Assembly (NCBI RefSeq): GCF_000176015.1
Contig: NZ_ACYY01000008.1
Span: forward strand, 62,001 to 126,000
Source: Rhodobacter ferrooxidans
Lineage (GTDB): Bacteria > Pseudomonadota > Alphaproteobacteria > Rhodobacterales > Rhodobacteraceae
DNA: 64,000 bases
Direction of reading: 5' to 3'
In this document: in pieces, positions 42,914-52,205 of the stretch
How the letters are laid out: each line of letters starts with the position of its first letter
Position numbering within the stretch: the first letter of the stretch is position 1
Made by a program: the position numbers and the translations under genes
The notes under the pieces: model-generated
What the model saw: only the letters and a program-made list of their open reading frames with translations
Databases searched by the model: none
Told to the model about the DNA's origin: nothing

Positions 42914-43476
42914 AAGACCGTTTTCCGGTCAGCAGATGAAGGCTGCCGCAGCACCGCAGGGCCTGAACTTTTGCGGCGCCGGACAAAGCGCTAAGGGTTT
43001 TGCCACCGGTATCCCTGGGCCCATGGATCCGGGCTACCGCGCGCTTCGGCGTGACTGAAATCAAGCGGGACCGATGATTCAAACGGAACCGATGGCCGGT
43101 TGCGGGCAGGCTGGCGTCCAATGGCTTTGGCTCAGCCTTTGGAATACGCCAACACTGCGGTTCCGACTTTGGTGAGGCCGATCTTTCAGCGGCTTTGGCT
43201 GTCATCATTGGCCTGCGCCGGACCACGGCTTTCTTCGTTTGATTGCGTTTTCATCCTGATCGCGACGTTCTCGTGCCGTGCGGCGAAGTGGTCCCGGATC
43301 AGCGTTGAACATCTGTCCCAACGCGGCGGTTCTCGCTGTCGCCAGGCGGTTTCCCATGCCAAGGGTGCGTCGCGGCAACACCGGACCTTGGCCTTGTCGT
43401 GCGTCGCTGCCGTGTGTTGCATGTGCGGCCTTAAGGTAGTCCTGTGCTGCGTAACTGCTGCGCTGCCGGAGTCCGC
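42914..43476. other. 563-base spacer without a recognisable gene
   Basis: Between cckA and the NhaA-like gene I find only short frames with atypical protein composition (many Arg, Ser, Cys) and no family motif. A 5 bp hairpin GACCG-TTTTC-CGGTC at 42917-42931 follows the cckA stop. The lower GC content and many small broken frames suggest decayed DNA, possibly an old insertion, but no transposase motif or end repeat is identifiable. Confidence 0.6.
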
Positions 43477-44679
43477 ATGTATCGCGTCTCGTCCTTCATC
43501 GGAACCTTTGCCTGGGCCCTGCTGGCGGGCATGGCGTTGGCGACCGTATGGGTCAACCTGGACGCCGCCAGCTATTACGACGCCATCGAATGGCGGCTGA
43601 TCGACGTGGCCTCGGACAGCCTGGGGCGGGCCAGTCTGACGCTGATCGACCTGACCTCGGCGGTTTTGATGCCGCTGTTCCTGTTCTATCTGGGCAAGGA
43701 GCTGTGGGAGGCGCTGGTGTTGCGGCGTGGCAGCCTGCGCGGGCGCTATTCCGGGGTGCCGCTGCTGGCGTTGCTGGGCGGGCTGATCGGGGCGGCCGTG
43801 ATCTGGGTGCTGCTTTCGGCGGCGTTCGAGACCGCCGAGGAGGCGGTTTTCGCCGGAGGCTGGGCGGTGCCGCTGGGCTCGGACGTGGTGCTGACCTATC
43901 TGGCCGGGCGGGCGCTGTTCGGCGCGGGCAGTCCGGCGCTGCATGTGCTGCTGCTGTTGACCATCGGCAGCAACATCGTCGGGCTGATGCTGCTGGGCAC
44001 GGCGTTTCCCGATCAACCGCAGCGCCTGCTGTGGCTGCTGCTGCCGGTGGTGGCATTTCTGGCGGTGTGGTTCTGGGTCGGACGGCAAGCCCATTCAGAC
44101 GCGACCGAGGTGCAGCGGCGGCGGTCGTTGCAGCTTTGGCCCTATGCGCTGGCGGGGCTGGTGTCCTGGGCCGGGATTCTGGCCGCGGGCCTGCCGCCGG
44201 CGCTGGGGCTGTTGCCGATCATCCCGGCGATGCCGCATGCCGACCGGGCCTTTGGCCTGTTCGCCGAGGCCGAGGAGTTTCTGACCGACCCGTTGAACCG
44301 CGCCGCTCATCTTCTGGTCAAGCCATTGATCGTGGTGCTGTTCCTGTTCGGGCTGACCCGTGGCGGCATTGACCTTGGCGCCGCGGAACCGACCACCTGG
44401 ATCACGCTGGCCGCCCTTTGGCTGGGCAAGCCGCTGGGCATCGTGGCGGGGGGGCTGCTGCTGGCGCCGCGTCTGGGCCTGCCGATGCCGCGTGGCCTGC
44501 GCAAGCGCGATCTGATGCTGATCGCCGGGCTGGCGGGCATGGGGTTTACCATCCCGGCGCTGGCGATTGATGCCACGCTGCCCGGTGGGGCCATGCAGGA
44601 AGCGGCGCGGCTGGGGCTGGCGATCAGCCTGTGCGCCGGGCCGTTGCTGGTTCTGGCAGCGCGGAAATGGTGGCGTTAA
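43477..44679 (+). CDS. NhaA-like Na+/H+ antiporter homologue lacking the Asp163-Asp164 pair
   Basis: The 400-residue membrane protein fits NhaA (PF06965): TSAVLMPLFLFYLGKELW, GGWAVPLGSD, WLGKPLGI and GLAGMGFTIPALAID. The Asp aligned with E. coli Asp133 is kept (Asp136), as is the Lys of GKPLGI (Lys318). An ungapped alignment from GWAVP places Asn166-Ile167 at the positions of Asp163-Asp164, which are essential for Na+/H+ exchange in E. coli NhaA. So it is a divergent branch and ion exchange is uncertain. ATG 43477 has CGGAG upstream; it is alone between cckA and the capsule genes. Confidence 0.8.
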   Translation: MYRVSSFIGTFAWALLAGMALATVWVNLDAASYYDAIEWRLIDVASDSLGRASLTLIDLTSAVLMPLFLFYLGKELWEALVLRRGSLRGRYSGVPLLALLGGLIGAAVIWVLLSAAFETAEEAVFAGGWAVPLGSDVVLTYLAGRALFGAGSPALHVLLLLTIGSNIVGLMLLGTAFPDQPQRLLWLLLPVVAFLAVWFWVGRQAHSDATEVQRRRSLQLWPYALAGLVSWAGILAAGLPPALGLLPIIPAMPHADRAFGLFAEAEEFLTDPLNRAAHLLVKPLIVVLFLFGLTRGGIDLGAAEPTTWITLAALWLGKPLGIVAGGLLLAPRLGLPMPRGLRKRDLMLIAGLAGMGFTIPALAIDATLPGGAMQEAARLGLAISLCAGPLLVLAARKWWR

Positions 44680-44867
44680 GGCCGCGTGGCGCGGCGACCA
44701 TGCGCGAAGATCATTGTCATCGGGGCCATTGATCCGACATAATGGGAACGGAAACAGGTGTCGGGCCAGATCGGGCAAATCTGGTCAGACGGTGTTAACC
44801 AAAGTGGCGTATCCGGGGATAACCCGGAACATGAGGCGCAGGCCGCAAAGTCGGCTTGGGGGCGAGG

Positions 44868-45527
44868 ATGATCGAGTTCGAGAATGTCAGCAAGTCGTTC
44901 TGGACCGGCACGCAGCGCAAGGTCATTCTCGACCAGGCGTCGTTCCGGGTGGAACTGGGCAATTCGCTGGGTATTCTGGCGAAGAACGGCACCGGCAAGA
45001 CCACCATCATCAACATGATGGCGGGGCTGGAAAAACCCGACGAGGGCCGGGTGCTGCGCACCAGCCGGATCTCGTTTCCGCTGGGCTTCATGGGCGGCGT
45101 GGTCTCCAAGCATACCGGCACCGAAAACGCCCGCTACATCGCCCGGCTTTATGACCTCGACCCCGACTATGTCGAAAGCTTCTGCCGCTGGATGTGCGGC
45201 ATTGCCGAATATTTCGACATGCCGGTGGGCACCTACAGTGCGGGCATGAAATCGCGGTTCTCGTTCTCGCTGATGCTGGCGCTGGAGTTCGACATTTACC
45301 TGATCGACGAAGGCATGCCCTCGACCACCGATGTCGAGTTCAACCGCAAGGCCGGCAGCATCCTGCGCGAGCGTCTGGCCAAGTCCACGGTGGTGGTGGT
45401 GTCGCATCAGGCGCAGACGCTGGAAAAATTCTGCCGATCCGCTGCGGTGCTGCACGACGGTCGGCTTTACATGTTCGAAACCCTGGAAGAAGCGAAGCGC
45501 CTTTATGACTATAAAGCTCACAGCTAA
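44868..45527 (+). CDS. Capsule export ABC transporter ATPase, KpsT-like
   Basis: The 219-residue ATPase has Walker A AKNGTGKTT (Ala in place of the first Gly), a signature-like TYSAGMKSRFSFSLMLALEFD, Walker B IYLIDEGMPS and the H-loop VVVVSHQ. YSAGMKSRF and the short length are typical of KpsT/Wzt-type polysaccharide exporters. The KpsM permease is not in the window. ATG 44868 is preceded by GAGG, and the end overlaps the next gene by 23 nt, which argues for co-expression with the KpsE-like protein. Confidence 0.87.
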   Translation: MIEFENVSKSFWTGTQRKVILDQASFRVELGNSLGILAKNGTGKTTIINMMAGLEKPDEGRVLRTSRISFPLGFMGGVVSKHTGTENARYIARLYDLDPDYVESFCRWMCGIAEYFDMPVGTYSAGMKSRFSFSLMLALEFDIYLIDEGMPSTTDVEFNRKAGSILRERLAKSTVVVVSHQAQTLEKFCRSAAVLHDGRLYMFETLEEAKRLYDYKAHS

Positions 45528-47145
45528 GCGGTTCCGCATCCGGCGGCCCGATCCGGTGACGCCGATGGGGCGGCCACAGGCGGCCAACTCGGACATGATG
45601 TTCGACGCCGAGGATGACGGCTTTGGCAACCAGAGCTTTGTCACCGCCGCGCGTCCCGAAGCGCAGTCCGCGGCAGAGCCCGTGGGCGCGACCGATCTGG
45701 ATGCAATCCGGCGCGAGGGGTTGACGGGGCGGCAATTGCGCATGGCCCGCCGGGTGGCGCAGAAGTACAACCTGCCCGCCACCTCGGATTTCGACGCGAT
45801 CCGGCTGTTGCGCAAGGCCGGGATCGACCCGTTCCAGCGCACCAACATGCTGGAGCTGGTGACCTCCGACATGGGTGCGCCCCCCCCGGGGGCGTCGCGG
45901 GCGCTGACCACCGCACCGGGCGATGGCGTGCAACTGCCGCAGACCATCAAGCCGTTGCAGGTGCCATCGACCGAAGTGCGGGCCGAACAGAGCCATGCCG
46001 CCGACATCATGCGCATCCAGCAGGATATCGCCCGCAGGCGGCGGCGCAAATCGGCGCTGCTGGCAGCGCGGCTGCTGTTTTTCGTGTTTCTGCCGACGCT
46101 GGCGGCCGGGATTTACTACTACACCATCGCCACGCCGCTTTATGCCAGCAAATCGGAATTCGTGATCCAGCAATCGGCCGCACCTTCGGCCAGTGCGGGG
46201 GGCTTGAGCGGGTTGCTTTCGGGTTCGCCGATGGCCACCTCGCAGGATTCGATCACCGTGCAGGGCTATCTGCAATCACGCGATGCCATGCTGCGGCTGG
46301 ACCAGGATCTGGACTTCCGCGCGCATTTCAGCCGCCCCGACATCGACCCGATCCAGCGGCTGGACGCCGACGCCACCGCCGAGGCCGCCTACAAGATCTA
46401 CAAGCGCAACGTGCAGATTGCCTATGACCCGACCGAGGGCGTGATCAAGATGGAGGTCAGCGCCACCGATCCGCAGGTGTCGGTGGCGTTTTCCAAGGCG
46501 CTGATTTCCTATGCCGAAGAACAGGTTGACCATCTGACCCAACGGATGCGCGGCGATCAGATGAAAGGCGCGCAGGAAAGCTATGACAAGGCCGAGGCCG
46601 AGATGCTGGCCGCGCAGCGCCGGGTGGTCGATCTGCAGGAACGCTACAAGGTGCTGTCCTCCGAGGTCGAGGTGTCGCTGATCACCACCCAGATCGGCCA
46701 GCTGGAAACCCAGCTGACCACCGACAAGCTGTCGTTGCAGCAGATGCAGTCGAACGAGAATCCAAACGCCGCCCGCATGGAGCCGCTGAAGCGCCGCATC
46801 GCCGCGATGGAGGAGGAGGTCGCCAGCTTGCGCGCCAAGCTGACGCAGAACAACCCCGATGGCACGTCGCTGGCGACGGTGCAAAGCGACCTTCTGGTGG
46901 CGCAATCGGATGTGACCACCCGGCAGATGCTGCTGGCGCAATCGCTGCAATCCATGGAACTGGCGCGGGTCGAGGCCAACCGCCAGGTGCGCTATCTGTC
47001 GGTTTCGGTCAATCCGGTGGCGCCGGACGAAGCCACCTATCCGCGGGCGTTCGAGAATACCATGGTTGCACTTCTGGTCTTTGCCGGTATCTACCTGATG
47101 ATCTCGATGACTGCCGCCATTCTGCGCGAGCAGGTCGCTGCGTAA
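45505..47145 (+). CDS. Capsule export inner-membrane protein, KpsE/Wzz-like
   Basis: The 546-residue protein has a 180-residue cytoplasmic N-terminal part (LTGRQLRMARRVAQKYNLPA), a first membrane helix (about 185-208), a long periplasmic coiled-coil region (YDKAEAEMLAAQRRVVDLQE, RRIAAMEEEVASLRAKL) and a second helix near the end (MVALLVFAGIYLMISMTAAI). This is the layout of polysaccharide co-polymerase/KpsE proteins that link the inner-membrane exporter to the outer-membrane channel. ATG 45505 lies inside the kpsT-like end. The N-terminal extension beyond the usual KpsE length seems common in this family of bacteria. Confidence 0.87.
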   Translation: MTIKLTAKRFRIRRPDPVTPMGRPQAANSDMMFDAEDDGFGNQSFVTAARPEAQSAAEPVGATDLDAIRREGLTGRQLRMARRVAQKYNLPATSDFDAIRLLRKAGIDPFQRTNMLELVTSDMGAPPPGASRALTTAPGDGVQLPQTIKPLQVPSTEVRAEQSHAADIMRIQQDIARRRRRKSALLAARLLFFVFLPTLAAGIYYYTIATPLYASKSEFVIQQSAAPSASAGGLSGLLSGSPMATSQDSITVQGYLQSRDAMLRLDQDLDFRAHFSRPDIDPIQRLDADATAEAAYKIYKRNVQIAYDPTEGVIKMEVSATDPQVSVAFSKALISYAEEQVDHLTQRMRGDQMKGAQESYDKAEAEMLAAQRRVVDLQERYKVLSSEVEVSLITTQIGQLETQLTTDKLSLQQMQSNENPNAARMEPLKRRIAAMEEEVASLRAKLTQNNPDGTSLATVQSDLLVAQSDVTTRQMLLAQSLQSMELARVEANRQVRYLSVSVNPVAPDEATYPRAFENTMVALLVFAGIYLMISMTAAILREQVAA

Positions 47146-47154
47146 GGACGCGCC

Positions 47155-47985
47155 ATGAAAGATGTGAAGATCGGCGGGTTGACCGTCGGCAACGACCAAC
47201 CCCTGCTGGTGATCGCCGGTCCCTGCCAGCTGGAAAGCCTGGATCATGCGCAGATGATCGCGGGCACGCTGCGCGAGGCTTGTGCGGCGGCAGGCGCGCA
47301 GTTCGTGTTCAAGGCCAGCTACGACAAGGCCAACCGCACCTCGCTTTCCGGTCGGCGTGGCGTGGGGATGCAGGCGGGTCTGGACATTCTGGCCGCCGTG
47401 CGGGCGATGGGTGTGCCGGTGCTGACCGATGTGCATGATGTCGAGCAGGCGCGGGCAGCGGCGGTGGTGGTGGATGTGATCCAGATCCCGGCGTTTCTGT
47501 GCCGCCAGACCGATCTGCTGATCGCGGCGGGCGAGACCGGGGCGGTGGTCAACGTCAAGAAGGGCCAGTTTCTGGCGCCCGAGGGCATGGCCAATGTGGC
47601 GCAGAAGGTCGCCTCGACCGGCAATGACCGCATCCTGTTGACCGAGCGGGGCGTGTGTTTTGGCTACAACGCGCTGGTGGTCGATATGCGCGGCCTGCCG
47701 ATCATGGCGCGCACCGGCTATCCGGTGATCATGGATGCGACGCACGCGGTGCAGCAGCCCGGCGGTCTGGGCAACAGCACCGGCGGGCAGCGCGAGTTTG
47801 CCCCGGTGCTGGCGCGAGCGGCGGTCAGCCTTGGCATCGCCGGGGTGTTCATCGAGACCCACGAAGACCCCGACAACGCGCCTTCGGACGGGCCGAACAT
47901 GGTGCCGCTGGGCCAGATGGCGGCGGTGGTGGACAGTCTGATGGCGTTTGACCGGCTGGCCAAGGCCGATCCGCTGCGGGTCTGA
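47155..47985 (+). CDS. kdsA: 3-deoxy-8-phosphooctulonate (KDO-8-P) synthase
   Basis: KdsA condenses arabinose-5-phosphate with PEP to KDO-8-phosphate. The 276 residues show LLVIAGPCQLES, FVFKASYDKANRTS, GMQAGLDILAAV, VLTDVHD, IQIPAFLCRQTDLL, VNVKKGQFLAPEGM, and PVIMDATHAVQQPGG. Its position 9 nt after the kpsE-like gene suggests that it supplies KDO for the capsule linker as well as, or instead of, lipopolysaccharide. Cys117-like residue in FLCRQT and Cys in GPC place it near the metal-type/metal-free border; I do not decide this. Confidence 0.95.
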   Translation: MKDVKIGGLTVGNDQPLLVIAGPCQLESLDHAQMIAGTLREACAAAGAQFVFKASYDKANRTSLSGRRGVGMQAGLDILAAVRAMGVPVLTDVHDVEQARAAAVVVDVIQIPAFLCRQTDLLIAAGETGAVVNVKKGQFLAPEGMANVAQKVASTGNDRILLTERGVCFGYNALVVDMRGLPIMARTGYPVIMDATHAVQQPGGLGNSTGGQREFAPVLARAAVSLGIAGVFIETHEDPDNAPSDGPNMVPLGQMAAVVDSLMAFDRLAKADPLRV

Positions 47986-48081
47986 CGGCAGGGCGTTTTT
48001 CCTCTAGGAGAATACCGGTTTTCGGGGTGTAATGGGGGTTCATTGCAACTTTCCCTTTTTCCCTGACCTTATGGTGTTCTC

Positions 48082-51000
48082 ATGGCTCAAATCCTGTTTT
48101 CATCGCTGCTGAATGGCCAGCACATTTCCTTCAATGCGGCACTGGATGTGCTGCGCTTCGCCGGGGCGGCCGATCAGGCGGCGGCGGTGCGACTGGTGGT
48201 TTCGGGGGCCAACCTGGGTGTCGTCTTTGCCGGCAAGACCATCTGGCTGGACAACCTCGCCCTGGCAGGCCTGACCACCGCCAGCTTTTCCTTTGCCAAT
48301 GGCAGCAGTCTGCTGGTCGGTGATGGCACGGTCAGCGCCATGCCTGACTGGTATGGCAAGACCTATTCGCTTGCGGCCTCCACGGTCGACAATCAGGTGC
48401 GCGGTCTGGGCGGCGCGGATCGGGTGACCACGGGCAGCGGCCACGACTATCTGGTTGGCAACGACGCGCTGGCGCCGATCACCCATGTGTCGCGGCTGGG
48501 CGGCGTCGGCAGCCCCACCAACAGCTATGGGGCCAGCATTTCGGCCGACGGCAATCTGGTGGCCTTCGGCGGCAGCTGGACCGGATTTGGCAGTTCGAAC
48601 AACACGGCCGTCGATGTGTTCGTGAAGAACCTGCAGACCGGTGTCGTGCAGAACGAAGAGCGGAACGCAGCCGGTGTTCTGGGCCTGTCGGGGTCGGACA
48701 ATCCGATGATCTCGGCGGATGGCAGTACGCTGGTCTTCACCTCCAGCGCCGCGCTGGTGCCCGGAACGCCGCCCAACGGCACGATTTACCAGGCCGCCGT
48801 GAACGGTGCCGCCATTGCTGCGGTATCGGTGACGGCCGGTGGCGTATTTGCCAATGGCGCCTCGGTCAACGCCGATGTTTCTTCTGACGGCCGCTATGTG
48901 ACCTTTGCCACCACGGCCACCAACTTTGCCGCCGGTGGCAGTGTCAGCACCTATGACATCTATCGCAAGGACATGGTGACCGGGGCTTTGGTGCGGATAT
49001 CCACCGGCCAGACCGGCATTGACGCCAACGGCGACTGCACCCATCCCCGGATTTCGCCCGATGGCCGCTATGTGGTGTTTTCCAGCACGGCGACCAATCT
49101 GACCACGGCAGAAACCGGCAGCTTCTATGCCGATGTCTATGTCTGGGACAGCGCGACCAGCAGCCTGACCAACATCACGGCGGCGGCCGGTCTGGCGGAT
49201 TCGTTGAACCCCGATGTGGATGCGGCCGGCAACGTGGTGTTTCAGACCCGTCGTGCGCTGGTTGCGGCCGACACCAACACCAGTTTCGACATCTATTCCT
49301 ACAATCTGACAACCCATGCCTATCGTCTGGTCTCGGCCACCGCGACCGGCACCGCGGTGACCTTCGGCGACAGCGAGAACGCCTCGATTTCCGGCGACGG
49401 GCGCTATGTGGTGTTCGCAAGTTCGGCAGCCAGCCTGGTTGCGGGCGACAGCAACGGCTACACCGACATTTTCGTGAAAGACCTGCTGACCGGCGCGATT
49501 GCGCTGGTGTCGCGCACCCCGACGGCGCAAGGCAACGGCAGTTCGGGCGGGGCGCCGCAGATCTCGCTGGGCGGCGACTGGATCGTGTTTGAAAGCAGCG
49601 CCACCAACCTGGCCACGACCGACGCCAACACCTATCTGACCGACGTGTTCCGGGTGGCCAATCCGCTGTTGCAGGATACGCTGACGGGCGGGGCGGGCAA
49701 TGACACCTATGTGCTGGCCCGCAATGACATCGTGGTCGAGGCCGTTGGTGGCGGCACCGACACCGTGCAGTCCAGCATCAGCCATGCGCTTGGCGCCAAT
49801 GTCGAGAATCTGGTGCTGCTGGGAACGGCGGGGCTGTCGGGCACCGGGAACGCGCTGAACAATGTGATCACCGGCACTCTTGGCAACAACCTGATCAACG
49901 GACTGGGCGGCGTCGATACCGCAAGCTACGCCGCGGCGACAACGGGCGTCAGCGTCAGTCTGGCGGTGGCCGGGGCGCAGGCGACGGGCGGTGGGGGCAG
50001 CGATACGCTGATCAGCATCGAGAATCTGACAGGCTCGGGCGCGAATGACAGCCTGACCGGGGATGCGCTGGCCAACACGCTGAACGGCGGTCTGGGAAAT
50101 GACACGCTGACCGGCGGCGATGGCAATGATGTCTTTGTGGTTGATTCCGCGGCCGACGTGATCGTGGAAAGCGCCGCGGTTTCCGGTGGCGTCGATACGG
50201 TGGTTTCTGCGGTCACCTGGACACTGGGCGCGCTGCTGGAAAACCTGATTCTGTCAGGCGTTGCCCTGATCAACGGCACCGGCAACACCAAGGCCAATGT
50301 CCTGACCGGCAATGCCGCGGCCAACGTGCTTTCCGGTCTGGCGGGGAATGATTCGATCACCGGGGGCGCGGGCAATGACTCGGTGCTGGGCGGGCTGGGG
50401 GATGACCGGCTGGACGGCGGCACCGGCAATGACACGCTGACCGGCGGCGATGGCAATGACAGCTATCTTGTCGATTCCTCGGCGGATGTGATCGTGGAAA
50501 GCGCCACCGTTGCCGGGGGTGTCGATACGGTCAATGCGACGGTGACCTGGGCGCTGGGGGCGACGCTGGAAAATCTGACCCTTGGCGGCACTGCCACCAT
50601 CAACGGGTCGGGAAACTCGGCCAACAACGCACTCACGGGCAATGCGGCGGCCAACGTGCTGGTCGGCAATGCCGGCAACGATACGCTGAATGGCGGTCTG
50701 GGGAATGACACGCTGACCGGTGGTGCCGGGACCGATGTGCTGACAGGCGGCGGCGGCGCCGATGCCTTTGTCTTCAACAGCACGGTCGGGGCGGATGTGG
50801 TGACCGATTTCACCAGCGGCAGCGACAGGCTGCGGGTCTCGATGGCGTCCCTGCCGGTCGGAGACGGGGATCTGCTGATCGAGAATTCCAGTCTGACCGC
50901 CGCAACCGGCGGCTTTTCGGCGGCCGCCGAACTGGTGGTGTTCAGCACCGACGTCGCCAGCCTTTCCACCGCAACCGCCGCGGCGCGGATCGGGTCGGCC

Positions 51001-51183
51001 ACCAGCGGCTTCACCCTTGGCCAGCACGTGCTGTTTGCCGTGGATACGGGCGGGCAGACCGGGCTTTACCTGTTTACTTCATCGGGGACCGATGCCCTGG
51101 TTTCGGCGGCGGAACTGACATTGCTTGCCACGCTGACGGCGACGCCGACAACGGTTCTGGCCGATTATCTGTTCGTGGCCTGA
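48082..51183 (+). CDS. RTX-type secreted protein with a predicted seven-bladed propeller
   Basis: The 1033-residue protein has no Sec signal, consistent with type I secretion. Residues 1-130 form an unassigned beta-rich domain ending in an RTX-like GGADRVTTGSGHDYLVGND. Residues about 150-530 contain seven PD40/WD40-like repeats (for example ISADGNLVAFGG, VSSDGRYVTFAT, ISPDGRYVVFSS, ISGDGRYVVFAS) spaced about 57 residues, a TolB-like propeller. Then come three copies of a 60-residue repeat (DVIVES-GGVDTV-LENL-GTGN) and Ca-binding nonapeptides such as GGAGNDTYV, GGDGNDVFV, GGLGNDTLT. The end has a ADVVTDFTSGSDRL segment as in RTX tails. No type I exporter genes are nearby. Confidence 0.88.
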   Translation: MAQILFSSLLNGQHISFNAALDVLRFAGAADQAAAVRLVVSGANLGVVFAGKTIWLDNLALAGLTTASFSFANGSSLLVGDGTVSAMPDWYGKTYSLAASTVDNQVRGLGGADRVTTGSGHDYLVGNDALAPITHVSRLGGVGSPTNSYGASISADGNLVAFGGSWTGFGSSNNTAVDVFVKNLQTGVVQNEERNAAGVLGLSGSDNPMISADGSTLVFTSSAALVPGTPPNGTIYQAAVNGAAIAAVSVTAGGVFANGASVNADVSSDGRYVTFATTATNFAAGGSVSTYDIYRKDMVTGALVRISTGQTGIDANGDCTHPRISPDGRYVVFSSTATNLTTAETGSFYADVYVWDSATSSLTNITAAAGLADSLNPDVDAAGNVVFQTRRALVAADTNTSFDIYSYNLTTHAYRLVSATATGTAVTFGDSENASISGDGRYVVFASSAASLVAGDSNGYTDIFVKDLLTGAIALVSRTPTAQGNGSSGGAPQISLGGDWIVFESSATNLATTDANTYLTDVFRVANPLLQDTLTGGAGNDTYVLARNDIVVEAVGGGTDTVQSSISHALGANVENLVLLGTAGLSGTGNALNNVITGTLGNNLINGLGGVDTASYAAATTGVSVSLAVAGAQATGGGGSDTLISIENLTGSGANDSLTGDALANTLNGGLGNDTLTGGDGNDVFVVDSAADVIVESAAVSGGVDTVVSAVTWTLGALLENLILSGVALINGTGNTKANVLTGNAAANVLSGLAGNDSITGGAGNDSVLGGLGDDRLDGGTGNDTLTGGDGNDSYLVDSSADVIVESATVAGGVDTVNATVTWALGATLENLTLGGTATINGSGNSANNALTGNAAANVLVGNAGNDTLNGGLGNDTLTGGAGTDVLTGGGGADAFVFNSTVGADVVTDFTSGSDRLRVSMASLPVGDGDLLIENSSLTAATGGFSAAAELVVFSTDVASLSTATAAARIGSATSGFTLGQHVLFAVDTGGQTGLYLFTSSGTDALVSAAELTLLATLTATPTTVLADYLFVA

Positions 51184-51266
51184 CCCGGGCGGACTTGAAC
51201 GGCGGCGGCGGTTGGAATAGGGCGGGTCCGATGTCCAGCCTCGGGCATCGCCTGTCAGGATAGCCG

Positions 51267-52049
51267 ATGACCCCGCTTGATACCGCCCATGCCGCCATGC
51301 AGGCCGCCCCCGACGACGATACCGCCCGGCTGCGGTTCTATGAACGGCTGGCCGATGGCGAGCTGTTCCTGCTGCTGGAGTCCGAAGCCAAAGGCGACAG
51401 CCTGACGCCGCAGGTGTTCGATCTGGAGGGTGGCCCGGTGGTGCTGGTCTTCGATCTGGAGGAACGGCTGGCCGCCTTCACCGGCATACCCGCCCCCTAT
51501 GCCGCGATGCCGGGCCGGGTGATTGCCGCCCATCTGGCCGGGCAGGGCATCGGGCTGGGGCTGAACCTTGGGGTGGCCGAGGCCGCGATGCTGCTGCCGC
51601 CCGAGGCGGTGGACTGGCTGGCCGAAACCCTCGACAACCCGCCCGAAGCTGTCGAGGCCCGCCCGGTGGCCTTCCATGCGCCCGATCTGGCCGAGGCTTT
51701 GCTGACCGGGCTGGATGCCAAACTGGCGCGGGCAGGGGGTCTGGCCGATCACGCGCTGCTGGCCGGGGTCAGCTATGACGATGGCAGCACCGGGCTGGTG
51801 CTGGCCTTCATCGACACGGCTCCGGGTGCCGAAGCGCCGCTGGCACGGGCGGCGGGCGAGGCGCTGACGTTTTCGGGTCTGGATCAGGGTGGGATCGACG
51901 TGATCTTCCTTGCCGCCACCGATGCCGCCACAGCACCCTTGACCAAGGTGGCGCTGCGGTTCGATCTGCCGCAGCCGGAAGTGCCGGAAACCATCACGCC
52001 AATCGCCCCCGGTTCCGACCCCGACAACCCGCCAAAGCTGCGCTGGTAG
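51267..52049 (+). CDS. SseB-family protein
   Basis: The 260-residue protein has an SseB N-terminal domain (PF07179): LDTAHAAMQAAPDDDTARLRFYERLADGELFLLLE, FDLEERLAAFTG, and ALAGQGIGLGLNLGVAEAAMLLPPEAVDWLAE. The function of the family outside Salmonella type III secretion is unknown; no such system is here. ATG 51267 is preceded by a poor site (CAGGATAGCCG). It stands alone, 83 nt after the RTX gene. Confidence 0.8.
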   Translation: MTPLDTAHAAMQAAPDDDTARLRFYERLADGELFLLLESEAKGDSLTPQVFDLEGGPVVLVFDLEERLAAFTGIPAPYAAMPGRVIAAHLAGQGIGLGLNLGVAEAAMLLPPEAVDWLAETLDNPPEAVEARPVAFHAPDLAEALLTGLDAKLARAGGLADHALLAGVSYDDGSTGLVLAFIDTAPGAEAPLARAAGEALTFSGLDQGGIDVIFLAATDAATAPLTKVALRFDLPQPEVPETITPIAPGSDPDNPPKLRW

Positions 52050-52123
52050 GCCGGAATTTGGGGTAACATGATACCCATTTTTCAAACCATTGAAATCCAA
52101 CGGAATATTGCCACCCACAACCC

Positions 52124-52152
52124 TTGACTGCGCGCGCATCCTGCGAGATACA
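52124..52152 (+). promoter_or_regulatory. Candidate promoter of rplM-rpsI
   Basis: TTGACT (52124-52129) and GATACA (52147-52152) are 17 nt apart, about 55 nt before the rplM start. Confidence 0.5.
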
Positions 52153-52205
52153 CCGCCATCCGAGATTTCGGGGGGCAACCCTCGCTTCAGTTCACAGGGT
52201 ATGAA

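Noticed and set aside
42873-43226. 117-codon minus-strand frame in the cckA-nhaA-like spacer
   Set aside because: It overlaps the end of cckA, has an atypical composition and no motif or ribosome binding site.
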